From Pseudomonadota bacterium (GTDB lineage: Bacteria; Pseudomonadota; Alphaproteobacteria; Caulobacterales; Caulobacteraceae), in contig JAEYNH010000215.1 of assembly GCA_023412655.1 (NCBI GenBank), positions 1-64,000 of the forward strand: a stretch of DNA of 64,000 nt. Reading direction: 5' to 3'. Positions within the stretch are counted from its first letter, which is position 1. Each line of letters starts with the position of its first letter. The position numbers and the translations under genes were made by a program. Below, one piece after another: positions 31,097 through 39,394 of the stretch. The notes under the pieces were generated by a model that searched no databases, was not told the origin of the DNA, and saw only the letters and a list, made by a program, of their open reading frames with translations.

Positions 31097-31846
31097 TCAT
31101 GCCGCGGCCTCCAGCCATGCCATCACCGCCTCCACATCCTCGAGGCGGAAGCTCGCGTGTGTCCTGCGGGGCGTGCCGACCAGGACGCCGAAGCCGCCCA
31201 GATTCCGCGCCGCCTCGAAGCCGTGTTCATCGGTGGCGTCGTCGCCGACGAATATCGGGGTGGCGCCGGCGAAGGCCGGAACCTCCATGAAGGCCCGAAC
31301 CGAGTCGCCCTTGGTCGGACCTGGCGTGCGGAGTTCCTCCACCATGTCGCCCTCCTGCAGCACAAGGCCGGTGTCGGCGGCGATGGCCCTGGCCAGCGCC
31401 CGGGCGTCGGAGGCATGCGGGCGCGCCAGGCGGAAATGCAGGGTGGCGCTCGAGCCCTTCTCCTCCACCAGCAAGCCGGAATCCCGGGTCGCGAACTCCC
31501 GGAGCTGGCGCACGGCCTCGCCAAGCCGTGGATGGGGCACGGCCTCGTGCACCCGTCCGTCGGCGTCGCGGCGCACGAGGCCGTGCACCGCCGCTACACA
31601 GCCGACGCGGCCCTCAAGGATGCGATCCACGTCCGCCAGGGTGCGTCCGGTGACCACCGCGAGGCGCCCGTCAAGGCCGTCGATGAGCGCTTCGAGCAGC
31701 CGAGTGCGGCGCGGGTCCGAGCGCACATCCTGCGGCCGCGAGGCGATAGGCGCGAGGGTCCCGTCGAGATCCAGGAACAGCGCCGCGTCCCCCAGCCTCA
31801 GCGGCTTGGGCGCAGGCAGAGCGATTGTGAGTGCTTCGACCGACAT
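31097..31846 (-). CDS. otsB: Trehalose-6-phosphate phosphatase
   Basis: 249-aa HAD-superfamily phosphatase that completes trehalose synthesis. HAD motif I is LFLDLDGTLAP with Asp26 and Asp28; the GRLAVVTGR segment is motif II and IFVGDDATDEHGFE motif IV. The ATG at 31846 follows AGGGGGA; an in-frame upstream start at 31888 would add 14 residues but overlaps the candidate stress promoter. Transcribed toward otsA and divergent from zwf. Confidence 0.94.
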   Translation of the reverse strand: MSVEALTIALPAPKPLRLGDAALFLDLDGTLAPIASRPQDVRSDPRRTRLLEALIDGLDGRLAVVTGRTLADVDRILEGRVGCVAAVHGLVRRDADGRVHEAVPHPRLGEAVRQLREFATRDSGLLVEEKGSSATLHFRLARPHASDARALARAIAADTGLVLQEGDMVEELRTPGPTKGDSVRAFMEVPAFAGATPIFVGDDATDEHGFEAARNLGGFGVLVGTPRRTHASFRLEDVEAVMAWLEAAA

Positions 31847-31870
31847 CAACCATCCCCCTGTGGCCCAATC

Positions 31871-31895
31871 AACGCACGGGCGTGCCAAACGATCC
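31871..31895 (-). promoter_or_regulatory. Candidate EcfG/SigT-type promoter of otsB-otsA
   Basis: Minus strand GGATC (31895-31891), 16 nt, CGTT (31874-31871), one base from GGAAC-N16-CGTT; the -10 element ends 24 nt before the otsB ATG. Trehalose genes are common targets of the general stress response. Inferred. Confidence 0.48.
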
Positions 31896-32001
31896 GAGCT
31901 TCACCTTGATACACCAACCGGCAAGGCCACTTGACGTTCCGTGAGGGTTGGCGTGCTTTCGCCTTTCTCCCTCTTCATCCAACGCTGCTTCGGGAAATCA
32001 T

Positions 32002-33465
32002 ATGGCCGAGACGTCGGAAGCTGACGCGATCGTGCTGTTCGGCGGCACGGGCGACCTCGCCAAGCGCATGCTGTTGCCGTCGCTCTACTATCTCGACCAG
32101 GACGGTTTCCTGCCTGACGGCTTCCGGATCGTGGCCACCGCCCGTCAGCCCATGAGCCGCGAGGCGTTCGTGGAGGCGACCCTTGAGATCCTGAAGGCGC
32201 GCTCCGAAGGCACCGACGAGGCCGCTCTGGCTCGTTTCTCGGAACGCCTCGACTATGTGGCCGCCGACGCCACCAGCCCCGAAGGCGCGGAGGAGCTGAA
32301 GGTCGCGCTGGATGGGGTCCAGCGCCCGATCTTCTACCTCGCCATCTCGCCCAGCCTCTATGAGCGGGTGGCCCTGTCCCTGAAGGCCGTGGGGCTGGCC
32401 ACCGAGCGTTCGCGCATCGTGCTCGAAAAGCCGATCGGCCGCGACCTGGAGACATCACGACACATCAACACCGTGCTGGGGCAGGTGTTCGATGAGCGGC
32501 AGGTGTTCCGCATCGACCACTACCTCGGCAAGGAGACGGTGCAGAACCTCATCGCCCTGCGGTTCGCCAACACCCTGTTCGAGCCCCTGTGGAACAGCCT
32601 GTCCATCGACCACGTCCAGATCACCGTGGCGGAGACCGAGGGCGTCGGGTCGCGCTGGCCCTACTATGATGAGTACGGCGCCCTGCGCGACATGCTGCAG
32701 AACCACATGCTGCAGCTGCTGTGCCTGGTCGCTATGGAGCCGCCGGCGGACATGGAGCCGGACTCGGTGCGCAACGAGAAGGTGAAGGTGCTGCGCTCCC
32801 TGCGACGCTTCACGCCGATGGACGCCGCCGACAAGACGGTGCGCGGCCAGTACACGCCCGGTGTCGTGGGCGGGAAGGCCGTGGAAGGCTACGAGACCGA
32901 GCGGGGCCAGAAGAGCGACACCGAAACCTTCGTCGCCCTGCGTGCCGACATCGACAACTGGCGCTGGGCCGGCGTGCCGTTCTTCCTGCGCACCGGCAAA
33001 CGGATGCCCGAGAAGCGCACCTCCATCAGCATTCAGTTCAAGCCCGTGCCGCACTCGATCTTCGGCCAGGCCTCGGCCCTGGACCTCTCGCCGAACCGGC
33101 TGGTGATCGACCTGCAGCCGGACGAGGACATTTCGCTGACGCTGATGAACAAGGCGCCTGGCCTTTCATCGGGCGGAATGCGGCTGCAGTCTCTGCCGCT
33201 GTCGCTTTCGCTGCTCTCCACCTACGAAACCGAGGGCGGCCGCCGCCGGATCGCCTACGAGCGGCTGCTCCTGGACGTGCTGCACGGGGACGCCACCCTG
33301 TTCGTTCGGCGGGACGAGGTGGAGGAGGCTTGGCGGTGGGTGGACGGCGTCGCCGACGCCTGGGCCGAGGCCCACATTGCGCCGAAGCCCTACGCCGCCG
33401 GGAGTTGGGGGCCGTCGGGGGCGTTCGGCCTCATCGAGCGGTTCGGGAAGACCTGGTCCGACTAG
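32002..33465 (+). CDS. zwf: Glucose-6-phosphate 1-dehydrogenase
   Basis: 487-aa enzyme oxidising glucose 6-phosphate to 6-phosphogluconolactone, the entry to the Entner-Doudoroff and pentose-phosphate routes. Dinucleotide motif FGGTGDLAKRML (about residues 13-24) and the substrate site RIDHYLGKETVQN (about 169-181) are intact. The ATG at 32002 starts at MAETSEADA just before the nucleotide-binding strand; the ribosome site (CGGGAAA) is weak. In Caulobacter zwf is followed directly by pgl, edd and glk; here these lie 7 kb downstream. Confidence 0.97.
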   Translation: MAETSEADAIVLFGGTGDLAKRMLLPSLYYLDQDGFLPDGFRIVATARQPMSREAFVEATLEILKARSEGTDEAALARFSERLDYVAADATSPEGAEELKVALDGVQRPIFYLAISPSLYERVALSLKAVGLATERSRIVLEKPIGRDLETSRHINTVLGQVFDERQVFRIDHYLGKETVQNLIALRFANTLFEPLWNSLSIDHVQITVAETEGVGSRWPYYDEYGALRDMLQNHMLQLLCLVAMEPPADMEPDSVRNEKVKVLRSLRRFTPMDAADKTVRGQYTPGVVGGKAVEGYETERGQKSDTETFVALRADIDNWRWAGVPFFLRTGKRMPEKRTSISIQFKPVPHSIFGQASALDLSPNRLVIDLQPDEDISLTLMNKAPGLSSGGMRLQSLPLSLSLLSTYETEGGRRRIAYERLLLDVLHGDATLFVRRDEVEEAWRWVDGVADAWAEAHIAPKPYAAGSWGPSGAFGLIERFGKTWSD

Positions 33466-33478
33466 GGCGCGGCTCTGG

Positions 33479-33724
33479 TCAGCCTGTATGCCCGGCGCGG
33501 GAGACGGGCGTCGGCTCGCCGAACCGGAAGGGGTCGCGGCCGAGGGCCATCCGCACCTTGCTGATTTCGGAGGACGTCTCGAGCGCCTCCACAATATCAT
33601 AGAAGGCCTTGGCCTCGTCGAAGGGACCGGGCTTGGCCAGCCGGTCGGCGGCCAGTTCCTGGATGCGGCTGATGACGGCGTCGGCCGCCTCCAGCGCCTC
33701 GCGCAGCGTGGCTTCGTCGGTCAT
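33479..33724 (-). CDS. Small hypothetical protein, 81 aa
   Basis: Charged, helical soluble protein (MTDEATLREALEAADAVISRIQELAADRLAKPGPFDEAKAFYDIVEALETSSE) with a short Gly/Pro/Arg end. No motif recognised. It lies 34 nt upstream of the GH15 stop-to-start order on the same strand, with the GH15 gene transcribed into it, and it is convergent with zwf. Composition and codon third positions fit a real gene; function unknown. Confidence 0.65.
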   Translation of the reverse strand: MTDEATLREALEAADAVISRIQELAADRLAKPGPFDEAKAFYDIVEALETSSEISKVRMALGRDPFRFGEPTPVSRAGHTG

Positions 33725-33758
33725 ACCGGCACTACCGCCCAGGCGCGGCGAAGGTTCC

Positions 33759-35663
33759 CTAGCGGACGCTGGTCCACGGCTTGGAGAGCAGGGTGGCGCA
33801 GTTGATGAGGCCGACCAGCGAATAGGTCTGCGGATAGTTGCCCCAAAGCTCGCCGCCGTCGAAAGCGATGTCCTCGGAAAGCAGGCCGGCGGCCGTCCGG
33901 CGAGCCAGCATCTCGTTGAACAGCTCGCGCGCTTCGGTCGAGCGGCCGGAGAGGTGCAGGGCCTCGATCAGCCAGAAGGTGCAGAAGTTGAACGCCGTCT
34001 GCGGCATGCCGAAATCATCGGGAATGGCGTAGCGCAGCATGTAAGGGCCCCGCCGCAGGCCCGACTCCACCGCCGCCATGGTGGCTTGCATCCGAGGATC
34101 GTCGGGCGAGACGAAGCGCACGTCGATCAGCTGCAGCAGGCTGGCGTCCAGACCCTCGCCGCCGAAGGTGGCGGCGAACCGCCCCTCCTTGCGATTCCAG
34201 GCCTGGGCCTCGATGGTCCTTCGGATCTGCGCCGCCCGCGCGTTCCAGTAGCGGGCGCGGTCGGCCAGCCCCAGCTTCTCCGCCGCATTGCCCAACCGAT
34301 CGCAGGCCGCCCAGCACATCACCGACGAGTAGGTGTGAACCGCCTCGCGGCCACGAAACTCCCAGAGGCTGGCGTCAGGCTTGTCGTGCAGCTCGAAGGC
34401 CCGCTCGCCTATCGGCTCCAGCGCCTTGAAGTCCTCCACGTCCGCCGGCCGCAGCAGGCGTTCGTCGAAAAAGGCCTGCACCGTGGAAAGGACGATCTGC
34501 CCATAGACGTCGTGCTGCAGGTGCTCGTGGGCCTGATTTCCGATCCGGACCGGACCAATGCCCCGATAACCGGCCAGGTGCGGGGCGATCCACTCGGTGA
34601 GCGCGGGCTCCAGCCCGACGCCGTACACCGGCTGGACGTGGACGACCTTGGTGTGGTGCTCGCCGGGAGCGTGCAGCCCGGGAATCTCGGGCTGCGGCTT
34701 GGGCGGATGGCCGAGCCGCATGTCCCCCCGTGTGGCCTGGTCGACCAGGTTGCGCAGGTAGACCAGGTAGTTCTCCAGCATGTCGGCCGCGCCCAGCCGA
34801 TTCAGCGCCTGAACCACGTAGTAGGCGTCGCGTAGCCAGCAGTAACGATAGTCCCAGTTGCGGCCGGCGCCGGCCTCGTCCGGATGTTCGGGGATCGAGG
34901 TGGTGAGGGCGGCGACGATCGCGCCGGTCTCCTCATACTGGCAGAGCTTAAGCGTGATGGCGGCGCGGATCACCGCCTCCTGCCATTCGAGCGGCACCGA
35001 GAGGGTCCGCACCCACGCGCGCCAGTAGTCGGTGGTTTCCCGCAGCATGGCGCTGGCCACATTGTCCACCTCGGCGTTCAGCCCCTCGTCAGGGCCGAGG
35101 AAGAAGCCGAGGCGCTTCTCCAGCCGGAAGGTGCGCTCCTGCTGCACGTGCCCCACGGGGCAGTCGGTCGTGAGCCGAAGAGTCACCTGAGAGCCCACGT
35201 AGCGGATGTGGTTCGATCCGGCGGTCTGGTAGCAGGGCCGTTCGCCATAGTTCATCATCGGCTTCAGCCGCATGCGAATGCGGGGAACGCCGGCCAGCGG
35301 GCGCAAGAGGCGCACGAAGGCGAGGGGGCGGTACTGCCGGCCGAAGTGGCGGTAGCGCGGGCAGAAGTCGAGGATCTCGAGCGCCGCCCCGTCGGAGGTG
35401 TGGATCTCGGTGCGCAGGATCGGGGTGTTGCGCACATAAGACTGGCTGACCGAGCTCATGTTCTCGACGTCGATGGCCCAAAGGCCCTGGGCGCTCTCGT
35501 CGCTTAGGTCCTTTCCGCTGAGCAGGGCGCTGAACATGGGATCCCCGTCGACCCGCGGCACACAGGCCCAGACCATCCTTCCGCATCGGTCGATGAGGGC
35601 GCTCGCGGCGCAGTTGCCGATCGGGAACAGGTCCAGGCTCTGACTCAAGGGGCGTGTCTCCAT
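33759..35663 (-). CDS. Glycoside hydrolase family 15 protein (glucoamylase/trehalase-like)
   Basis: 634-aa (alpha/alpha)6-barrel enzyme. The N-terminal beta domain holds LFPIGNCAASALIDRCGRMVWACVPRVDGDPMF, typical of bacterial GH15. The barrel has RNWDYRYCWLRDAYYVVQALNRLG, the RNWDYRYCWLRD motif of the subsite wall. The late GLLSEDIAFDGGELWGNYPQTYSLVGLIN supplies the second acidic segment, with Glu in LLSED as candidate base. Family members hydrolyse terminal alpha-glucosidic bonds, and some mycobacterial ones are trehalases, which would fit the nearby otsBA. ATG at 35663 chosen; a GTG at 35681 is possible. No signal peptide. Confidence 0.9.
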   Translation of the reverse strand: METRPLSQSLDLFPIGNCAASALIDRCGRMVWACVPRVDGDPMFSALLSGKDLSDESAQGLWAIDVENMSSVSQSYVRNTPILRTEIHTSDGAALEILDFCPRYRHFGRQYRPLAFVRLLRPLAGVPRIRMRLKPMMNYGERPCYQTAGSNHIRYVGSQVTLRLTTDCPVGHVQQERTFRLEKRLGFFLGPDEGLNAEVDNVASAMLRETTDYWRAWVRTLSVPLEWQEAVIRAAITLKLCQYEETGAIVAALTTSIPEHPDEAGAGRNWDYRYCWLRDAYYVVQALNRLGAADMLENYLVYLRNLVDQATRGDMRLGHPPKPQPEIPGLHAPGEHHTKVVHVQPVYGVGLEPALTEWIAPHLAGYRGIGPVRIGNQAHEHLQHDVYGQIVLSTVQAFFDERLLRPADVEDFKALEPIGERAFELHDKPDASLWEFRGREAVHTYSSVMCWAACDRLGNAAEKLGLADRARYWNARAAQIRRTIEAQAWNRKEGRFAATFGGEGLDASLLQLIDVRFVSPDDPRMQATMAAVESGLRRGPYMLRYAIPDDFGMPQTAFNFCTFWLIEALHLSGRSTEARELFNEMLARRTAAGLLSEDIAFDGGELWGNYPQTYSLVGLINCATLLSKPWTSVR

Positions 35664-35710
35664 GGGCAGGTTGGGACGCACGGGCGGCGCGCCCCGGTTT
35701 CCGCTCGACG

Positions 35711-35723
35711 GACGTTAAACGTC
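35711..35723. promoter_or_regulatory. 13-bp inverted repeat in the GH15/pyk divergent region
   Basis: GACGTT-A-AACGTC, a perfect 6-1-6 inverted repeat, 48 nt from the GH15 start and 95 nt from the pyk start. It has the shape of a repressor operator serving one or both genes; the regulator is unknown. Confidence 0.45.
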
Positions 35724-35818
35724 ATCGGATAACTTTGGCGCCGGGAGCTCGCGAGTCGCTTGCTATCTTCGTAGGCTCGGCCTCTCGAAAAGCCATTCCT
35801 CAAGGTCAGACGGAACGC

Positions 35819-37231
35819 ATGATCCGAGCCCGCCGCGCCCGCATCGTAGCGACTCTTGGTCCTGCGAGTCGCGACCTCGACACGGTGCGGGCCCTTGCGC
35901 TCGCTGGGGCAGACGTCTTCCGGGTGAACTTCAGCCACGGGAGCCACGACGACCACGCCGCCACCATCCGCCACGTGCGGGAGGCGGAACGCACCGTCGG
36001 CCGGCCTATCGCCGTCCTGGCCGATCTGCAGGGTCCCAAGCTCAGGCTTGGCAAGTTCAAGGGCGACAGTGCCGCGCTCCACGCCGGCCAGGCCTTCCGG
36101 ATCGACATGGATAAGGCCTTGGGGAGCGATCGCCGCATCGGGGTGCCGCACCCGGAGGTGTTCGCAGCCCTCCGTGAAGGCGCCCTCGTCCTGCTCGACG
36201 ACGGCAAGGTTCGTCTGCGGGTCACGGCCAACGGTCCCGACTGGGCCGACACGGTTGTGGAAGCCGGCGAGCGGCTGTCCAACCACAAGGGCCTCAACCT
36301 GCCAGGCCTGGCGATCCCGATTCCGGCGCTTACCGAGAAGGACCGCAAGGACCTGGCCTTTGCGCTCGACCAGGGCGTCGACTGGGTGGCCCTGTCGTTC
36401 GTCCAGCGCGCGTCCGACATGGCCGAGCTGCGCAAGCTCGTCGACGGTCGCGCCGGGGTCATGGCCAAGATCGAGAAGCCGGCGGCGCTGGAGGCGCTCG
36501 ACGAAATCCTCGACCTCTCCGAGGCGATCATGGTCGCCCGCGGTGATCTCGGGGTGGAGCTGAACCCGGAAGATGTGCCGGTGGTGCAGAAGCAACTGAT
36601 CCGCGCCGCGCGAACCCGGGGCATTCCGGTGATCGTGGCCACCCAGATGCTGGAGAGCATGATCCATTCGCCCACCCCCACCCGCGCCGAGGCCTCGGAC
36701 GTGGCCGGGGCGGTCTATGAGGGCGCCGATGCCGTGATGCTGTCCGCTGAAACCGCGGCGGGCGACTATCCCCTGGAGGCGGTCAGCATCATGGACCGCA
36801 TCATCACGCGGGTGGAGCAGGACCCTCGCTGGCCCGAGCTGATGCGCGCCGAACACGACGTGGGCGACGCCGACGCTCTGGTCGCCGCCGCCTTCCACGC
36901 GGCCGAGACCGCCTCGGTGAAATGCGTGGCGGCCTTCACGCTGACCGGCCAGACGGCCATGCGCCTTGGACGTGAGCGGCCGGTGCAGCCGACCCTGGCC
37001 CTAACGCCGCGCCTGGCGAGCGCCCGCCGCCTCGCCCTGGCGTGGGGCGTCGAGGCCCGGGTGGTGCCCGATATCCGCGATCCGGAGGACATCCCGAAGC
37101 TGGCCTGCCAGGAGGCCCTTGCGTCAGGCCTCGCGGGTCCGGCTGAGCGGGTGCTGATCCTGGCCGGCCTGCCCATGGGCACGCCCGGCGCCGCCAACAT
37201 CCTGCGCCTGGCCCATACCCCGCGGCGCTAG
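35819..37231 (+). CDS. pyk: Pyruvate kinase
   Basis: 470-aa glycolytic enzyme making pyruvate and ATP from phosphoenolpyruvate. Family segments: RIVATLGPASRD and VFRVNFSHG at the N-terminus, the catalytic lysine region VMAKIEKPAALEAL, the metal-binding EAIMVARGDLGVEL, and IVATQMLESM with EGADAVMLSAETAAGDYP. C-terminal regulatory domain complete. It overlaps the convergent debranching-like gene by 4 nt. Final step of the Entner-Doudoroff lower branch encoded around it. Confidence 0.97.
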   Translation: MIRARRARIVATLGPASRDLDTVRALALAGADVFRVNFSHGSHDDHAATIRHVREAERTVGRPIAVLADLQGPKLRLGKFKGDSAALHAGQAFRIDMDKALGSDRRIGVPHPEVFAALREGALVLLDDGKVRLRVTANGPDWADTVVEAGERLSNHKGLNLPGLAIPIPALTEKDRKDLAFALDQGVDWVALSFVQRASDMAELRKLVDGRAGVMAKIEKPAALEALDEILDLSEAIMVARGDLGVELNPEDVPVVQKQLIRAARTRGIPVIVATQMLESMIHSPTPTRAEASDVAGAVYEGADAVMLSAETAAGDYPLEAVSIMDRIITRVEQDPRWPELMRAEHDVGDADALVAAAFHAAETASVKCVAAFTLTGQTAMRLGRERPVQPTLALTPRLASARRLALAWGVEARVVPDIRDPEDIPKLACQEALASGLAGPAERVLILAGLPMGTPGAANILRLAHTPRR

Positions 37232-39381
37232 CTGTACCTTACCCGCAGCCGCGGGCCGCGGCTGTCGGAGTGGACCGCCACCCGCACGCCCTGGCGCTCG
37301 AAGATCAGATCGATGGTTTCGCTGCCGACCCGCAGCCGCTCGACGCTGAAAACGTCGATGCCCACAGGCAACACGGGGCTGGCGATCTCCACTTCGCCGG
37401 TGTCTCCATGAATGTGCAGGCCCAGGCACGCCTGCACCATCATGAAGATCGACCCCGCGGCCCAGGCCTGCGGCAGGCAGGCCACCGGGTAGGCGACGGG
37501 CGGCTCGCCTGCCGCGCGGCGGAAGCCGCAGAAGAGCTCGGGCAGACGCATTTCGAACTGCACGGCGGTTTCGAAAAGGGCGTTGGTCAGCTTTACCAGC
37601 CCCTCGCGCTCGCCGTAGCGGGACAGGCCCGCCGCGGCCAGGGCGGTGTCGTGCGGCCAGACGGAGCCGTTGTGATAGCTCATCGGATTGAACCGCGCCT
37701 GGCCGGCCGCGAGCGTCCGCAGCCCCCAGCCGGTGAAGAAGGCCCCCGACAGCAGCCGGTCGGCGACCTTCCGTGCGCGCCGGTGCGAGGGCAGCCCCGT
37801 AAACAGCAGGTGGCCAGGGTTGGAAGCCAGCACGCGGCAGAGTTCGTTCTGGCCGTCCAGGGCGATGCCGTAGAAGCCCTGGTCCGGCATCCAGAACCGC
37901 TCCTCGACCGTGGCGCGGATGGTCTCCGCGCGCCCGGTCCAACTGGCGGCCGCCTCGACCTCGCCCCTTCGCCCGCACAGCATGGCCATCGCCCGGAACG
38001 CGGCATAGGCGTAGCCCTGCACCTCCACGAGGGCGATCGGTCCATCGGGTATGCGGCCATCGGCGTGGAAGACGCTGTCGCCGCTATCCTTCCAGCCCTG
38101 GTTGGTGAGCCCGCTGGGCCGGGCCGCTTCATAGGCCAGCAGCCCCAGGGGATGACGCTCGGTGGCCCGAACGATCCAGGCGGCGGCGCGTTCGAGGGCC
38201 GGCCACCATTGCTCGATCTGGCGCTCGTCCCCCGTCCGCTCAACGTAGGCGCCGGCAAGGGCGACGAAGAGCGGCGTCGTGTCGACGCCGCCGTAGTAGC
38301 GGCCGAACGGCACCTCCCCCAGCGCGGCCATCTCGCCCCGCCGGGTTTCATGCATGATCTTGCCCGGCTCTGCGTCGCGGAACGCGGACACCTCGTCGGC
38401 TTGATTGCTGGCCAGATAGGTCAGCACGCCCTTGGCCAAGTCCGGCTCGAACCACAGGATCTGCCAGGCCGTGATGATGCCGTCGCGCCCGAAGCAGGTC
38501 GAGAACCACGGGATGCCCGCATAGGGATAAGGCCCCGTCTGCATGGGCGTGGTGAGCAGGGCGATGTCGGCGCGTGACTTGTCGATCCAGGCGTTGAACA
38601 GCCGCCCGCTGCTGTGCAGGCGCGCGCCCTGGCGGCGGCGCGCGCGCATGGCGAACCGGGCTCGAGCCGCGGCGGCGCGGAAACGGGCCGCGGATGGCCA
38701 TGGGCCCGCCTGGGCGCCCACCTCCACGAACAGTTCGCGGGTGGATTCCGGCTCCAGCGTCAGATGGAAGTCGGCGCGGTTGGCGGTGAGCAGGTCAGGG
38801 GTCTCCGAGAACGAGACGATGCTCGTCCGTTCGACCCCGTCGAGGCCCATGTATCGGAACGCCACCTGTTGGTCCCGCACCTCAGGCGGGGCCATCCGGC
38901 CCTTGCGCCGGCGGCGCGCTCCCCGAACCTCGAACATATCGGAGAAGTCGGCGTCGAAGATGAGGGCTGCGGGCAGGCGCATGCTGACCGGGGAGTAGTT
39001 CACCAACGCGATCCGCTCGTACAGCCGCTCCTCCCAGAGGAAGCGCTTGCGTTCGATGTGAAGGACGCCCGGGGGGCCGGCCGGCCCGGCCGGCGCGGGG
39101 ATGGCCCGGTTCAGCCCGTGCGAGGTGAAGAAGACGTTGTCCACGCTGAGGGCTCCCGACAGCAGGGTCGGCGCGCGATCGGCGACCAGCAGTTCCCAGC
39201 GGGACAGGATCCGGGTGTCGTCGTGGAACAGCCCGTCTGCGCCCCCGGCGATGTCGCCCAGGCTGTCGGCCACCACGAAGGTATCCCGGTCCTTCAAGGC
39301 GAAGAGCCGCTGCGGGACCCGGGGCTCCTCGATCTCGCCCCACTCGCCCGCGGCTTCCGGCGCCGGCGCCAGGTCGTTCAT
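37228..39381 (-). CDS. Glycogen debranching N-terminal domain protein (amylo-alpha-1,6-glucosidase-like)
   Basis: 717 aa. An N-terminal beta-rich domain (RLFALKDRDTFVVADSLGDIAGGADGLFHDDTRILSRWELLVADR) is the 'glycogen debranching enzyme N-terminal' type. An (alpha/alpha)6 catalytic barrel follows (PYPYAGIPWFSTCFGRDGIITAWQ, with acidic residues in the FGRDG loop, then GWKDSGDSVFHADGR and NGSVWPHDTALAAAGL). GGGAGGGTG precedes the ATG. The GT4 gene upstream ends 13 nt before it, so they form an operon. Such proteins are common in alphaproteobacterial stress loci but their polysaccharide is not established. Confidence 0.9.
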   Translation of the reverse strand: MNDLAPAPEAAGEWGEIEEPRVPQRLFALKDRDTFVVADSLGDIAGGADGLFHDDTRILSRWELLVADRAPTLLSGALSVDNVFFTSHGLNRAIPAPAGPAGPPGVLHIERKRFLWEERLYERIALVNYSPVSMRLPAALIFDADFSDMFEVRGARRRRKGRMAPPEVRDQQVAFRYMGLDGVERTSIVSFSETPDLLTANRADFHLTLEPESTRELFVEVGAQAGPWPSAARFRAAAARARFAMRARRRQGARLHSSGRLFNAWIDKSRADIALLTTPMQTGPYPYAGIPWFSTCFGRDGIITAWQILWFEPDLAKGVLTYLASNQADEVSAFRDAEPGKIMHETRRGEMAALGEVPFGRYYGGVDTTPLFVALAGAYVERTGDERQIEQWWPALERAAAWIVRATERHPLGLLAYEAARPSGLTNQGWKDSGDSVFHADGRIPDGPIALVEVQGYAYAAFRAMAMLCGRRGEVEAAASWTGRAETIRATVEERFWMPDQGFYGIALDGQNELCRVLASNPGHLLFTGLPSHRRARKVADRLLSGAFFTGWGLRTLAAGQARFNPMSYHNGSVWPHDTALAAAGLSRYGEREGLVKLTNALFETAVQFEMRLPELFCGFRRAAGEPPVAYPVACLPQAWAAGSIFMMVQACLGLHIHGDTGEVEIASPVLPVGIDVFSVERLRVGSETIDLIFERQGVRVAVHSDSRGPRLRVRYS

Positions 39382-39394
39382 TCACCCTCCCCCT

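Noticed and set aside
31028..31100. GGAAC upstream of otsA as a stress promoter
   Set aside because: GGAAC is present (minus strand) but no CGTT occurs 16-17 nt after it, so the element is incomplete.
31900..32001. CCAAC-N16-CGTT upstream of zwf as a stress promoter
   Set aside because: Two mismatches in the highly conserved -35 element and about 55 nt to the start; too weak to call.
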